A stretch of DNA of 64,000 nucleotides from positions 1,054,001-1,118,000 of the forward strand of contig NZ_JBJXRG010000001.1 in the NCBI RefSeq assembly GCF_046254955.1, given 5' to 3'. The translations under genes were made by a program, and so were the position numbers. Under the pieces are notes generated by a model. It was given only the letters and a program-made list of their open reading frames with translations. It had not been told where the DNA came from and did not search any database. Positions within the stretch are counted from its first letter, which is position 1, and each line of letters starts with the position of its first letter. Origin of the DNA: Qipengyuania_C sp046254955 (GTDB taxonomy: Bacteria > Pseudomonadota > Alphaproteobacteria > Sphingomonadales > Sphingomonadaceae). Positions 50,674 through 59,300 of the stretch are shown piece after piece.

Positions 50674-51476
50674 GGGGCATGCTGCCATTATTGGCAGTCT
50701 TTCTTTTGGCTGGGTGCGAGGAGCCCGCCAGCGACATGGCCCGCTATTCGCTTCCGTCGAACTTGCGCGAGGTGTCCGGGCTAGCGGCCGTCGGGGATAG
50801 CCTGCTCCTGGCGCATGATGACGAATACGCCATTATACACGAGATCGACAGTGCTGACGGGCGCATCACACGATCGTTTGCGCTCGGCAATCCGACTATC
50901 GAAGGCGATTTCGAGGGGATAGCGAGCGATCGTTCCGGCCAGCTTTACCTGGTGACCAGTGATGGGCTCATCTATGCGTTTCCCATGGGCGAACACCGCC
51001 AGCGTGTCCCCTATCGCGCGCATGATAGCGGTATCGGCCCGCGCTGCGAGATCGAGGGACTGTCGCGTGCGCCCGAACCCGGCTTTCTTCTCCTCTTGTG
51101 CAAGCGGCTGCGCAACGGCGACTCCACAGCGCGCCTCGAAATCTACCGCTGGCGGCTGGGGACGGAACACGCGGACAGCGAGCCCTGGCTTGCGGTTGCG
51201 CTCGACACATTTCTGGACCAGCAGCAGCGTGCCGAATTCGCCCCGTCTGGGATCGAATGGGATGAAGAGCGCGGGCGTCTCCTGATAGTGTCGGGGCGTA
51301 GCCACTTGCTGGTGGAATTGGATGCTGACGGCAACGTGATGGAAAGCCGTCCCCTCGACCGCGGGCTTCACCGGCAGGCCGAAGGCATCGCCATATTGCC
51401 CGGCTGCCGCCTGGCGTTGGCGGATGAAGGAGGGGAAACCGCCAAGGCGCGCTTGGCGGTCTATCCCTGCCCTTAG
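50670..51476 (+). CDS. Lipoprotein with phytase-like/SdiA-regulated beta-propeller
   Basis: This 268-aa protein has a lipoprotein signal, MLPLLAVFLLAGC. A propeller-like domain follows with repeated strands: LREVSGLAAVGDSLLLAHDD, EGDFEGIASDRSGQLYLVTS, CEIEGLSRAPEPGFLLLLCK and AEFAPSGIEWDEERGRLLIV, ending with RQAEGIAILPGCRLALADEG. The recurring (S/E)G(L/I)A...L pattern is that of SdiA-regulated and esterase-like/phytase propellers, which bind metal. GTG at 50670 overlaps the DUF4956 stop (GTGA); ATG at 50679 is the alternative. It probably sits in the envelope. It is convergent with the CotH-like gene, 4 nt away. Confidence 0.7.
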   Translation: MRGMLPLLAVFLLAGCEEPASDMARYSLPSNLREVSGLAAVGDSLLLAHDDEYAIIHEIDSADGRITRSFALGNPTIEGDFEGIASDRSGQLYLVTSDGLIYAFPMGEHRQRVPYRAHDSGIGPRCEIEGLSRAPEPGFLLLLCKRLRNGDSTARLEIYRWRLGTEHADSEPWLAVALDTFLDQQQRAEFAPSGIEWDEERGRLLIVSGRSHLLVELDADGNVMESRPLDRGLHRQAEGIAILPGCRLALADEGGETAKARLAVYPCP

Positions 51477-51480
51477 CCGA

Positions 51481-52572
51481 TTACCGGCAATTCTTTAGAA
51501 CGTTCTTCTGCAGCGCTTCGTCACTGGCAATATCGTCGAAGAAACCGCCGAGATAGCTAATGAGCTTGGACCGCGTCCCGTCGCTCATTTCGGGTATCGC
51601 CATTATCTCGGCTTCGAACTCCGGACGAAGCCCCCGGAACGCGGCTGCCGGTTCGGTCATCTGCGGATTGAGCGCACAAAAGCCACGATAGACGCGCTGC
51701 GTCACCGACCTGATCTTCAGGATCTGATTAGGCACGGCGTAAGGCGCGTCAACCAGACCTGAGTTATCGAAGTCATACGGCACTGGAGTTAGCTCGCTCT
51801 CTGCGTCTTTGCTTGCGCCCAGCAATTTCGAGTTATGGCAACAATCATCGGGGTTCGGACCCGTATAGACCGCAAAGTCGGTATTGCCGATCATGTACTG
51901 GAACAGGAAATACCGTGTCAGATCGCCGCGCACGAGCGCCCGGGTTGAGACGGTTCCGGTATCGACTTCCTTCTTTCCGACCCGCCTAGCGGTGTCGTCG
52001 GTATCTTCGATAAAGAAGCCGAGCCGCGTGGTGACTTCCTTCCCGCCGTCCAAATAGGTGATCCGCGCGAGGCGGACTTTGTGGCTTTCCGGGGTGACAA
52101 CGTTGTAGAGCCGGTAGGCGGCGTATTCGCGCAGCACGGTCTGCTCTGCAGCATCTTTGTCGTTGCAGTGCGTGACGAGCTTGATGCGCCCCTGCTTTTT
52201 GAACAAGGAGTCCTCACCCTTCTCGCCGCTGAAAACTATCCGGAGCGGCGGGAACCTGCAGTTCTCTTTTTTGCGCCGCGAGAGGCCACGCGCAGAAAGC
52301 TCGATCTGGTGCGTTTCGCCTGCTGCTTTGAGAGTGGCAGGGTAGGCCTCGGTTGAGCGTTCAGCCCCTCGCGCAATCTTCTTCACCGGGCCCGCGATGG
52401 TTACGTCGATCACGCTGTCCCCGGCAAATAGCGGCGTTACCTTGCTCTCGTGCGCTGCCATTTCCTGCGTCTTGCCTGGACCTGCCACGACAGCCGCGGC
52501 GAGGCATGACGCGCCGATAAGGCACGCCCTGCGAAAACCGATCTTCACTCGCTGATCTGACGACTGATCCAT
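51481..52572 (-). CDS. Exported CotH-like (kinase-fold) protein
   Basis: This 363-aa protein has an N-terminal hydrophobic signal (ACLIGASCLAAAVVAGPG). The core has an order of motifs reminiscent of CotH/HipA-type kinases: Lys131 in RIKLVTHC, Glu149 in VLREYAAYRLYN, GNTD at 229-232 in YMIGNTDFAVY, and the metal-type DFD at 267-269 in PVPYDFDNSGLVDAPYA. CotH-type proteins can phosphorylate secreted proteins. The assignment is by pattern only. The start ATG at 52572 has GAGGGGGAATGGGGA upstream and overlaps the phosphatase gene by 28 nt; GTG at 52548 (GTGA overlap) is possible. Confidence 0.55.
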   Translation of the reverse strand: MDQSSDQRVKIGFRRACLIGASCLAAAVVAGPGKTQEMAAHESKVTPLFAGDSVIDVTIAGPVKKIARGAERSTEAYPATLKAAGETHQIELSARGLSRRKKENCRFPPLRIVFSGEKGEDSLFKKQGRIKLVTHCNDKDAAEQTVLREYAAYRLYNVVTPESHKVRLARITYLDGGKEVTTRLGFFIEDTDDTARRVGKKEVDTGTVSTRALVRGDLTRYFLFQYMIGNTDFAVYTGPNPDDCCHNSKLLGASKDAESELTPVPYDFDNSGLVDAPYAVPNQILKIRSVTQRVYRGFCALNPQMTEPAAAFRGLRPEFEAEIMAIPEMSDGTRSKLISYLGGFFDDIASDEALQKNVLKNCR

Positions 52573-53591
52573 TCCCCATTCCCCCTCAACTCGTTTGCAA
52601 TCACCCGACTCCCGACAATCTCGAGGAAGCTGGCCACACCGCCATAATGAGCGGAGATTCCCGTATCTGCCCGAACTACTCGAGCATTGCTGACTGCCTC
52701 AATGCCGGAGACAGATGGCGTGTGTCCCACGATGATGCGCTCAGCTTGATGATACGCCAGTACGCGCGCCACTTCATCATCTAGGCCATCCCGCTTTGCA
52801 TCGCTCTCCCCGCGGATAACGTTGCCCCGGTACCATAGGGGGCCCAGTGGATCCTCAAGGCCGGTTCGATCAATTGCGTCGCCATCACCAAGCGCCGCCG
52901 AGATTTCGCTGTTAACATCGCTGAGTGGCCGGAGGGCGCGTTCGCCGCTCAGCCCCCCATGGACGAACAAGCTCGTACCAAGCTTGACGACGGCTGGAAG
53001 TGAGGCGGCCCATTGGGCCAGTTCACCGCCCGGACTCCACGCCCTGCGATGTTCGAGCTTACCGGGTGGATTGGCGCCGAACCACAAGCGCTTGATCTCG
53101 CGAGTTGGCAAGTCCTCGTTCTGCGTTCGATAATAGTCGACAATTCGCCGTTTGTTGGCGCGCCAAGTGCCTTCTAGCCTGTCCATTGATTTTTCGTCGA
53201 CGAAGGCCTCGTACTCGCCTGGATGGACGTAACGAAGGTCGCCCAAGACATTCATTGCTTCGTGATTGCCCAGCAAGACGATGACGCCTCCCCCTGCCGC
53301 TTTGGCCTGCGCCTGCAATTGCTGGAGGTGCCGGATAATCTTGAGCGAATCCGGGCCCCGATCAGTGACATCGCCCAGCTGAACCAGCCTTGTTTCCCCA
53401 CCCGTCCAATCGCCATTGGTATCGACGATTCGCGCGCCGGTGGCGATGCGCTTCCATGCTTCGAAGTCACCGTGCAAATCGCCCACAGCGACAATCCGCC
53501 CACTAGCATGGTCAGCTTCGGCTCGCAGCGGCGCTCCCGCGATGGCGATCACAACCATCCCGATTAGCAAGAGAACCCAGTGACGTAGCAT
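52545..53591 (-). CDS. Exported PPP-type metallophosphatase (Shewanella-like)
   Basis: This roughly 348-aa protein has a signal/anchor (VLLLIGMVVIAIAGAPLRA). The complete PPP-family metal-binding set is present in order: GDLHGD, GDVTDRG, GNHEAMN, HGG in LFVHGGLSG and GHTPS. Such Shewanella-like phosphatases act on phosphoproteins or phosphorylated metabolites, and export points to an extracytoplasmic substrate. The start is uncertain: ATG 53591 is used, and ATG 53627 is possible. It overlaps the CotH-like gene, so a phosphatase and a kinase-fold protein are produced from one transcript. Confidence 0.88.
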   Translation of the reverse strand: MLRHWVLLLIGMVVIAIAGAPLRAEADHASGRIVAVGDLHGDFEAWKRIATGARIVDTNGDWTGGETRLVQLGDVTDRGPDSLKIIRHLQQLQAQAKAAGGGVIVLLGNHEAMNVLGDLRYVHPGEYEAFVDEKSMDRLEGTWRANKRRIVDYYRTQNEDLPTREIKRLWFGANPPGKLEHRRAWSPGGELAQWAASLPAVVKLGTSLFVHGGLSGERALRPLSDVNSEISAALGDGDAIDRTGLEDPLGPLWYRGNVIRGESDAKRDGLDDEVARVLAYHQAERIIVGHTPSVSGIEAVSNARVVRADTGISAHYGGVASFLEIVGSRVIANELRGNGEWISRQISE

Positions 53592-53730
53592 GGCCTTTTC
53601 GTATCCTCCGCCGCGTGAATAGCACATTACGGATGATTTCGACCAATTCGGCAAGCGTTTGATTCATCCGACAATGAGAGAGCAGTATGGTTCGCTGGAC
53701 AACAAACGGTGGATGCAGACGCCTTGGGCC

Positions 53731-53764
53731 AAAAACAAGAAAGGCCCGCCAATTATGGCGGGCC
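53731..53764 (-). terminator. Rho-independent terminator of the second acidic lipoprotein gene
   Basis: On the minus strand GGCCCGCC and GGCGGGCC (plus 53743-53750, 53757-53764) pair perfectly around a 6-nt AT-rich loop and are followed by TTTCTTGTTTTT. Confidence 0.85.
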
Positions 53765-53809
53765 TCCAAGATGTTTGTGGCCTGTTTCAAACCACGAACT
53801 TTTTGACGA

Positions 53810-54031
53810 TTAGATTTCGTCGGCAGCATCTTCCAGCTGTTCGGCTTCTGCTTCCATGGCTTCAGCAGCGGCATCGTCACCGGCTTCTTCCAGAGCGTCA
53901 GCCTGCTCTTCCATCATCTCAGCCTGCTCGTCCATGACTTCAGCTTCGGCTTCCATCTGTTCTTCGGCCGGGCTGTTGCAAGCTGCGAGCAGCATGACGG
54001 CAGGGAGAGTGGATGCAATAAGTGCTTTCAT
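53810..54031 (-). CDS. Small acidic Glu/Ala-rich lipoprotein
   Basis: This 73-aa protein has the lipoprotein signal MKALIASTLPAVMLLAAC (lipobox LAAC). A mature segment very rich in Glu, Ala, Asp and Met follows, with repeats such as EAEAEVMDEQAEMMEEQADA. It is probably a charged helix. It is close in design to the protein at 35899-36135. ATG at 54031 is preferred; the frame is open to 54100, but that extension precedes the signal. It has its own terminator. The function is unknown. Confidence 0.78.
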   Translation of the reverse strand: MKALIASTLPAVMLLAACNSPAEEQMEAEAEVMDEQAEMMEEQADALEEAGDDAAAEAMEAEAEQLEDAADEI

Positions 54032-54143
54032 TGTAAATTCCTCGTTGTCAGCTGTGCAAGACGCGCACGGCTTCCGCCCCATAACGAGCGATATTCGCAT
54101 CGGTTCCGAAAATCGGAAAACTCTTCCCGGCAGCCCAAAAGGG

Positions 54144-54171
54144 AAGGGCCGCCTCGAATGAGACGACCCTT
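54144..54171 (-). terminator. Probable terminator of the DUF2975-XRE operon
   Basis: On the minus strand AAGGGTCGTCT pairs with AGGCGGCCCTT (two G-T pairs, plus 54144-54154 and 54161-54171) around CATTCG. Only a short T-run follows after CCC, so it is moderate. Confidence 0.55.
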
Positions 54172-54192
54172 CATCGGGGGATTGGCTGGCTG

Positions 54193-54432
54193 TTATGGGG
54201 ACTCGTAAGCCAGAAGATCACCCGGTTGGCATTCGAGCTCGCGGCAGATCGCTTCAAGGGTCGAGAAGCGGATCGCCTTGGCCTTGCCGGTCTTGAGAAT
54301 GGACAGATTTGCCAGGGTCAGGCCGATCCGTTCTGCCAGTTCAGTCAGCGTCATGCGGCGCTCGTGCAGGATGTCGTCGAGTTTGACCATGATGCGGGTT
54401 CCTTCGGAAGCGGTTGTTGCAGGTGCCATCAT
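54193..54432 (-). CDS. XRE-family (YozG-like) transcriptional regulator
   Basis: This 79-aa protein is one helix-turn-helix domain: VKLDDILHERRMTLTELAER, then IGLTLANLSILKTGKAKAIR, then FSTLEAICRELECQPGDLL. This YozG-type regulator is commonly found beside DUF2975 membrane proteins. The start ATG at 54432 overlaps the DUF2975 stop (ATGA), so translation is coupled; ATG at 54390 would give the bare domain. It probably autoregulates the operon through the AT-rich palindromes at 55161-55224. Confidence 0.87.
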   Translation of the reverse strand: MMAPATTASEGTRIMVKLDDILHERRMTLTELAERIGLTLANLSILKTGKAKAIRFSTLEAICRELECQPGDLLAYESP

Positions 54433-54962
54433 ACCGTTCCTTCCAGATCTTCGCGCATTACGGTGCCGTGGCGGAACACGCGTGCCAGGATGAACAACAT
54501 GATGACGAGTATGATCCCGCTGAGGTCAAGCTGCGCATCGATTGATGCATCAGTGCCCTCGAGCGCCTTCTGGAGGTAGATCGCAATTGCAACTGCCGGG
54601 ATGGCCACGATCTGGATGGCCAGCATGACCCAAGCCATGAAAGTAAGCCGCTCGGCGTTTTCAGGTACGAATGGGTCACCTTCGCCAACGGTGTTGATGA
54701 TTGCGCGTAGCCGACCAAGAAAAAGGAAGACCAGTGCTACAACGGCGGCGGCGATGATCAGGATTGCGACCAGCCAAAGCGTTGGAAAATCGGCGGTTGT
54801 GGCCATTTCCTCACGCCACTCAGCCTGGACCTTGTCCTGGAAGAAAATGATAAGAGGCAAGGCGATTGTGAGTGCGACACCGGCGATAGCCATCAGGCCC
54901 TGGCCGATATAGGTGATCAGCTTCCCTGCGAGCAGGAGCGGATCGGTCTTAGCAGTACTCAT
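54429..54962 (-). CDS. DUF2975-family membrane protein
   Basis: This 177-aa protein has four membrane segments, including LMAIAGVALTIALPLIIFF, LWLVAILIIAAAVVALVFLF, WVMLAIQIVAIPAVAIAI and LSGIILVIMLFILARVF. The motif EGDPFVPENAERLTFMAWVM is typical of DUF2975. Members are nearly always paired with a small XRE regulator, as here (ATGA overlap), and the role is unknown. A 43-aa membrane protein is encoded 26 nt upstream in the same direction. Confidence 0.85.
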   Translation of the reverse strand: MSTAKTDPLLLAGKLITYIGQGLMAIAGVALTIALPLIIFFQDKVQAEWREEMATTADFPTLWLVAILIIAAAVVALVFLFLGRLRAIINTVGEGDPFVPENAERLTFMAWVMLAIQIVAIPAVAIAIYLQKALEGTDASIDAQLDLSGIILVIMLFILARVFRHGTVMREDLEGTV

Positions 54963-54988
54963 GATTCTTCTCCTGTGGCGTCCGGGAC

Positions 54989-55120
54989 TCAGGCGAGCTC
55001 AGGTGTGAGCGTGATCGTGCTGTAATCGGCTGCTGGAACGTTAACGACCGGGACGATCGTGGCAGCGGCGATGAAGACCGCGATGAAGGCGGCGGTGAGG
55101 TTGGTAGCAATCTGGGACAT
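54989..55120 (-). CDS. 43-aa hydrophobic small protein
   Basis: This is a short frame with ATG at 55120, Shine-Dalgarno GGAGAA about six bases upstream, and stop TGA at 54989-54991. The product begins MSQIATNLTAAFIAVFIAAA, has one membrane segment (about residues 9-29), and ends with a polar TITLTPELA tail. It lies 26 nt before the DUF2975 gene and probably heads that operon. No homologue is recognised. The good ribosome-binding site and hydrophobic pattern support translation. Confidence 0.6.
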   Translation of the reverse strand: MSQIATNLTAAFIAVFIAAATIVPVVNVPAADYSTITLTPELA

Positions 55121-55160
55121 TTTCGTTCTCCGATATGGTCTATGTTGTTATTCGATGCAT

Positions 55161-55224
55161 TCAATATCGATAATCAATATGCGGGAGCCTCATTATTGTC
55201 AATCGATAATATCGAAAAACAATA
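55161..55224. promoter_or_regulatory. AT-rich repeated ATCGATAAT motifs, promoter/operator of the DUF2975 operon
   Basis: In GC-rich surroundings, this stretch has ATATCGATAAT (55164-55174) and AATCGATAATATCGA (55201-55215), sharing ATCGATAAT in direct repeat about 36 bp apart. On the minus strand TTGACA (plus 55197-55202) and TATTGA, 17 nt further, are promoter-like. It suits a binding region for the XRE regulator. Confidence 0.45.
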
Positions 55225-55302
55225 AGTGCATTGAAGAACAAGGGTTTTATCTTGCGGCGATGCTGTGGCATGGAACGCCAATCGCCAACGGGAGGGGAAC
55301 TT

Positions 55303-55695
55303 ATGGCTGCGAATCGAATCATCTGGGCATTGCTGGCATCGCTTGCTGCGTCGGGCTGCGCCTACGGGACGATCAAGAACGTGCCGGAAGAGATGATCGC
55401 CCAGCCCGAGGATGACCGTGATCTCGTCGCGGCGATCATGGCCGGAGAAATGGACAATGCCGATCACATGATCGCCACCGGTGCCAATATCGACCAGGCC
55501 GGCGAGGGCGGTGTCACGCCGCTTATTGCTGCGGCGCTCACGGGGGCCAACGGTCTGGCCGCGCGCCTGCTCGAGATGGGCGCGGACAGTGCCGCCAAGG
55601 ACGATGCTGGCAACAATGCCTTGGCCTATGCGCTGCAACAGGAAAACGAGGCGCTGGTGACGCTGCTGGTAGAGCATGCGCGCGCCTCTTACTGA
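55303..55695 (+). CDS. Ankyrin-repeat lipoprotein
   Basis: This 130-aa protein has the signal and lipobox LLASLAASGC. The mature part carries two to three ankyrin repeats: DLVAAIMAGEMDNADHMIAT/GANIDQAGEGGVTPLIAAAL, then TGANGLAARLLEMGADSAAK/DDAGNNALAYALQQ, and a final half repeat. The start ATG at 55303 has GGAGGGG upstream. It is likely an envelope protein-protein interaction module. It is followed 33 nt later by a small membrane protein gene. No partner is evident. Confidence 0.8.
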   Translation: MAANRIIWALLASLAASGCAYGTIKNVPEEMIAQPEDDRDLVAAIMAGEMDNADHMIATGANIDQAGEGGVTPLIAAALTGANGLAARLLEMGADSAAKDDAGNNALAYALQQENEALVTLLVEHARASY

Positions 55696-55728
55696 ACCCA
55701 GTGACACCAATCGCTCAGGGGGCGACAG

Positions 55729-56016
55729 ATGATCGAAGTGGGCGATAGCGCTGCGAATATGGTTCTGAACCTGTGCTTCTTCGCCATAGTCTTCGTGGCG
55801 ATTCTGTCGTTCGTTCCTTGGGGCAAGATCGGGCTGGTGAAACTGGGAAAGGCCATGAAGTGGGCCTGGCTGCCGGTGCTGGTGCTCGCTGTAACATACG
55901 AATCGACAATGCCTTCGCGATTCGACATTCGGCTCGATTTGCTGATCCTGATTCCGGCCTACTTGGCACTTCTATGCACTTGCGCAATCCGATGGTGGCA
56001 GGCGCGATTGAGCTGA
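55729..56016 (+). CDS. Small membrane protein, unknown function
   Basis: This 95-aa protein has three hydrophobic segments, at about residues 11-29 (MVLNLCFFAIVFVAILSFV), 46-56 (WLPVLVLAVTY) and 70-87 (LLILIPAYLALLCTCAI). GGGGGCG lies upstream of the ATG at 55729. It lies 33 nt after the ankyrin gene. No family is recognised. The 290 bp that follow, up to rpoB, hold no further ORF that I trust. Confidence 0.6.
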   Translation: MIEVGDSAANMVLNLCFFAIVFVAILSFVPWGKIGLVKLGKAMKWAWLPVLVLAVTYESTMPSRFDIRLDLLILIPAYLALLCTCAIRWWQARLS

Positions 56017-56306
56017 CCAGCTGACTCGATGGCCCGCTGGCCAACCAGCGTTTGACTTAGCGCATCCGCATTCCTATATCGCCGACCGAACGCCCGCTTC
56101 GAGCAAGGACCGATTCATGCGCGGGGATCGGCCAGGGATGGAAGCGGCGATTTACCATATCGCGACGCCGGCTGCAGCAACGCCCAGATCGGGTGCATCC
56201 ATGCTGCGGCCTTTTTGCGCGTCCGATGTGGGCCTGACCCCGCGCGAGGCATGACAATTCGCCGGGGCCATCCGCCTCGGCTTGATAAAGAGGCGAGCAC
56301 TCACCC

Positions 56307-59300
56307 ATGGCGACCAAAGCCAAGCCCGGCACCAACACCGGCACTGCCAAGCGGCGCATCCGCAAGATTTTCGGCGACATCCATGAAGTCGTCCAGATGC
56401 CGAACCTGATCGAGGTCCAGCGCGAAAGCTACGAGCAGTTCCTGCGCTCCGATCCGTCGATCGATTATGTTTCGGGTCTTGAGAAGACGCTGCGTTCGGT
56501 ATTCCCGATCCGCGATTTTGCCGGCACGGCCGAGCTCGACTTCGTGCATTACGAGCTTGAGCCGCCCAAGCATGACACCACTGAGTGCAAGCAGCGCGGC
56601 ATCACCTATGCTGCACCGATGAAAGTGACGCTGCGCCTGATTGTCTTCGAAGTCGACCAGGAAACCGAGACCCGCTCGGTCCTCGATATCAAGGAGCAGG
56701 ACGTATACATGGGCGACATGCCGCTCATGACCGAGAACGGCACCTTCATCATCAACGGCACCGAACGCGTCATCGTATCGCAGATGCACCGCTCGCCCGG
56801 TGTGCTGTTCGATCACGATCGCGGCAAGACCCACTCCTCGGGCAAGCTGCTGTTCGCCGCTCGCATCATTCCCTACCGTGGCTCGTGGCTCGATTTCGAG
56901 TTCGATGCCAAGGACATCGTCAACGTTCGTATCGACCGCAAGCGCAAGCTGCCGGTTACGGCGCTGCTTTATGCGCTGGGCCTCGATAGCGAAGCGATCC
57001 TCGAACACTTCTACGACAAGATCATCTGGGAGCGCGTCTCGGGCAAAAAGGGTGATGGTTGGAAGATCCCGTTCGACGCCGAAGCCTGGCGTGGCCAGAA
57101 GCCGGCTTTTGCGCTGGTCGATGCCAAGACCGGCGAGGAAGTATTCCCGTCTGGTCAGAAGATTTCGCCGCGCGCCGCCAACAAGGCTGCCAAGGACGGG
57201 CTGAAGGACCTGCTTCTCCCCACCGATGAAATCTTCGGCCATTTCGCAGCGCGCGACATGATCGACGAGAAGACCGGACGGATCTACATCGAAGCGGGCG
57301 ACGAACTCGGCCCCGAGAACCTCGAAGTGCTCGATGCGGCTGGTGTCGACAAGCTCGAGCTGCTCGACATTGATGACGTCACCACCGGCCCGTGGATGCG
57401 CAACACTCTCAAGGTCGACAAGGCCGAGAACCGCGATGAAGGCCTTGAAGCGATTTACAAGGTCATGCGTCCGGGCGAACCTCCGACCAAGGAAACCGCA
57501 GAAGCGCTGTTCGAAGGTCTGTTCTTCGATGGTGAACGCTATGACCTTTCCGCGGTTGGCCGCGTGAAGCTCAACATGCGCCTCGAACTCGATGCCGAAG
57601 ACACCGTGACGACGCTACGCAAGGAAGACATCCTCGCAGTGGTCAAGGAACTGGTCGACCTCAAGGACGGCAAGGGCGAAGTCGACGATATCGACAATCT
57701 CGGCAACCGCCGTGTCCGTTCGGTCGGCGAGCTGCTGGAAAACCAGTACCGCGTCGGCCTGCTGCGCATGGAACGTGCAGTGAAAGAACGCATGAGCTCG
57801 GTCGACGTCTCGACCGTCATGCCCAACGATCTCATCAACGCCAAGCCCGCCGTGGCAGCGGTGCGTGAGTTCTTCGGTTCTTCGCAGCTTTCGCAGTTCA
57901 TGGACCAGACGAACCCGCTTTCGGAAGTCACCCACAAGCGCCGTGTTTCGGCGCTTGGCCCGGGCGGTCTCACCCGTGAGCGTGCCGGCTTCGAAGTGCG
58001 CGACGTTCACCCCACACATTATGGCCGTATCTGCCCGATCGAAACGCCGGAAGGTCCCAACATTGGCCTGATCAATTCGCTGGCCTCGTTCAGCCGGGTC
58101 AACAAGTACGGCTTCATCGAGACGCCTTATCGTACGATCAAGGACGGCAAGGTCTCCGAAGAGGTTGTCTACCTCTCAGCGATGGAAGAGCAGAAGCACA
58201 CCGTTGCCCAGGCTTCGGCCGAGCTCGACAAGAAGGGCGCCTTTGTTGAAGAGCTGGTTTCGGCTCGTCAGAACGGTGACTACTTCATGGCACCGCGCGA
58301 GCAGATCACGCTGATGGACGTTTCGCCCAAGCAGCTGGTATCGGTCGCCGCATCGCTTATTCCTTTCCTGGAAAACGATGACGCCAACCGCGCTCTGATG
58401 GGCTCGAACATGCAGCGCCAGGCCGTTCCGCTGGTGAAGGCCGAAGCGCCTTTCGTCGGCACTGGCATGGAAGAAACGGTGGCCCGCGATAGCGGCGCAG
58501 CGATTGCGGCGAACCGCGGCGGTATCGTCGACCAGGTCGACGCGACCCGCATCGTGATCCGTGCGATCGGCGATATCGAACCCGGCCAGTCGGGCGTCGA
58601 TATCTACACACTGCAGAAGTTCCAGCGTTCGAACCAGAACACCTGCATCAACCAGCGTCCGCTGGTGAAAGTGAACGATGTGGTCGAGGAAGGCGATATC
58701 ATCGCTGACGGCCCGTCGACCGATCTGGGCGAGCTGGCGCTGGGCAAGAACAGCCTCGTCGCCTTCATGCCCTGGAACGGCTACAACTATGAGGACTCGA
58801 TCCTCATCTCCGAGCGTATCGTGAAGGACGACGTCTTCACCTCGATCCATATCGAGGAATTCGAAGTCATGGCGCGCGACACCAAGCTCGGGCCGGAAGA
58901 CATCACCCGCGACATCCCCAATGTCGGCGAGGAAGCGCTGCGCAACCTCGACGAGGCGGGCATCGTCTATATCGGTGCTGAAGTGCACCCGGGCGATATC
59001 CTGGTTGGCAAGATCACACCGAAGGGTGAAAGCCCGATGACGCCGGAAGAGAAGCTCCTCCGCGCTATCTTCGGTGAGAAGGCCAGCGATGTGCGTGACA
59101 CGTCACTCCGCCTACCTCCGGGCGTTGCCGGGACGATCGTCGAAGTCCGCGTGTTCAACCGCCACGGTATCGAGATCGATGACCGTACGCGTGCGATCCA
59201 GAACGAGGAAATCGAGCGCCTGCGCAAGGATAGCCAGGACGAACGGGCGATCCTCAACCGGGCGACCTACAACCGTCTGCGCGACATGCTGCTTGGCCAG

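Noticed and set aside
56301..57242. 313-codon minus-strand frame opposite the start of rpoB
   Set aside because: It is an antisense shadow of rpoB without family similarity.
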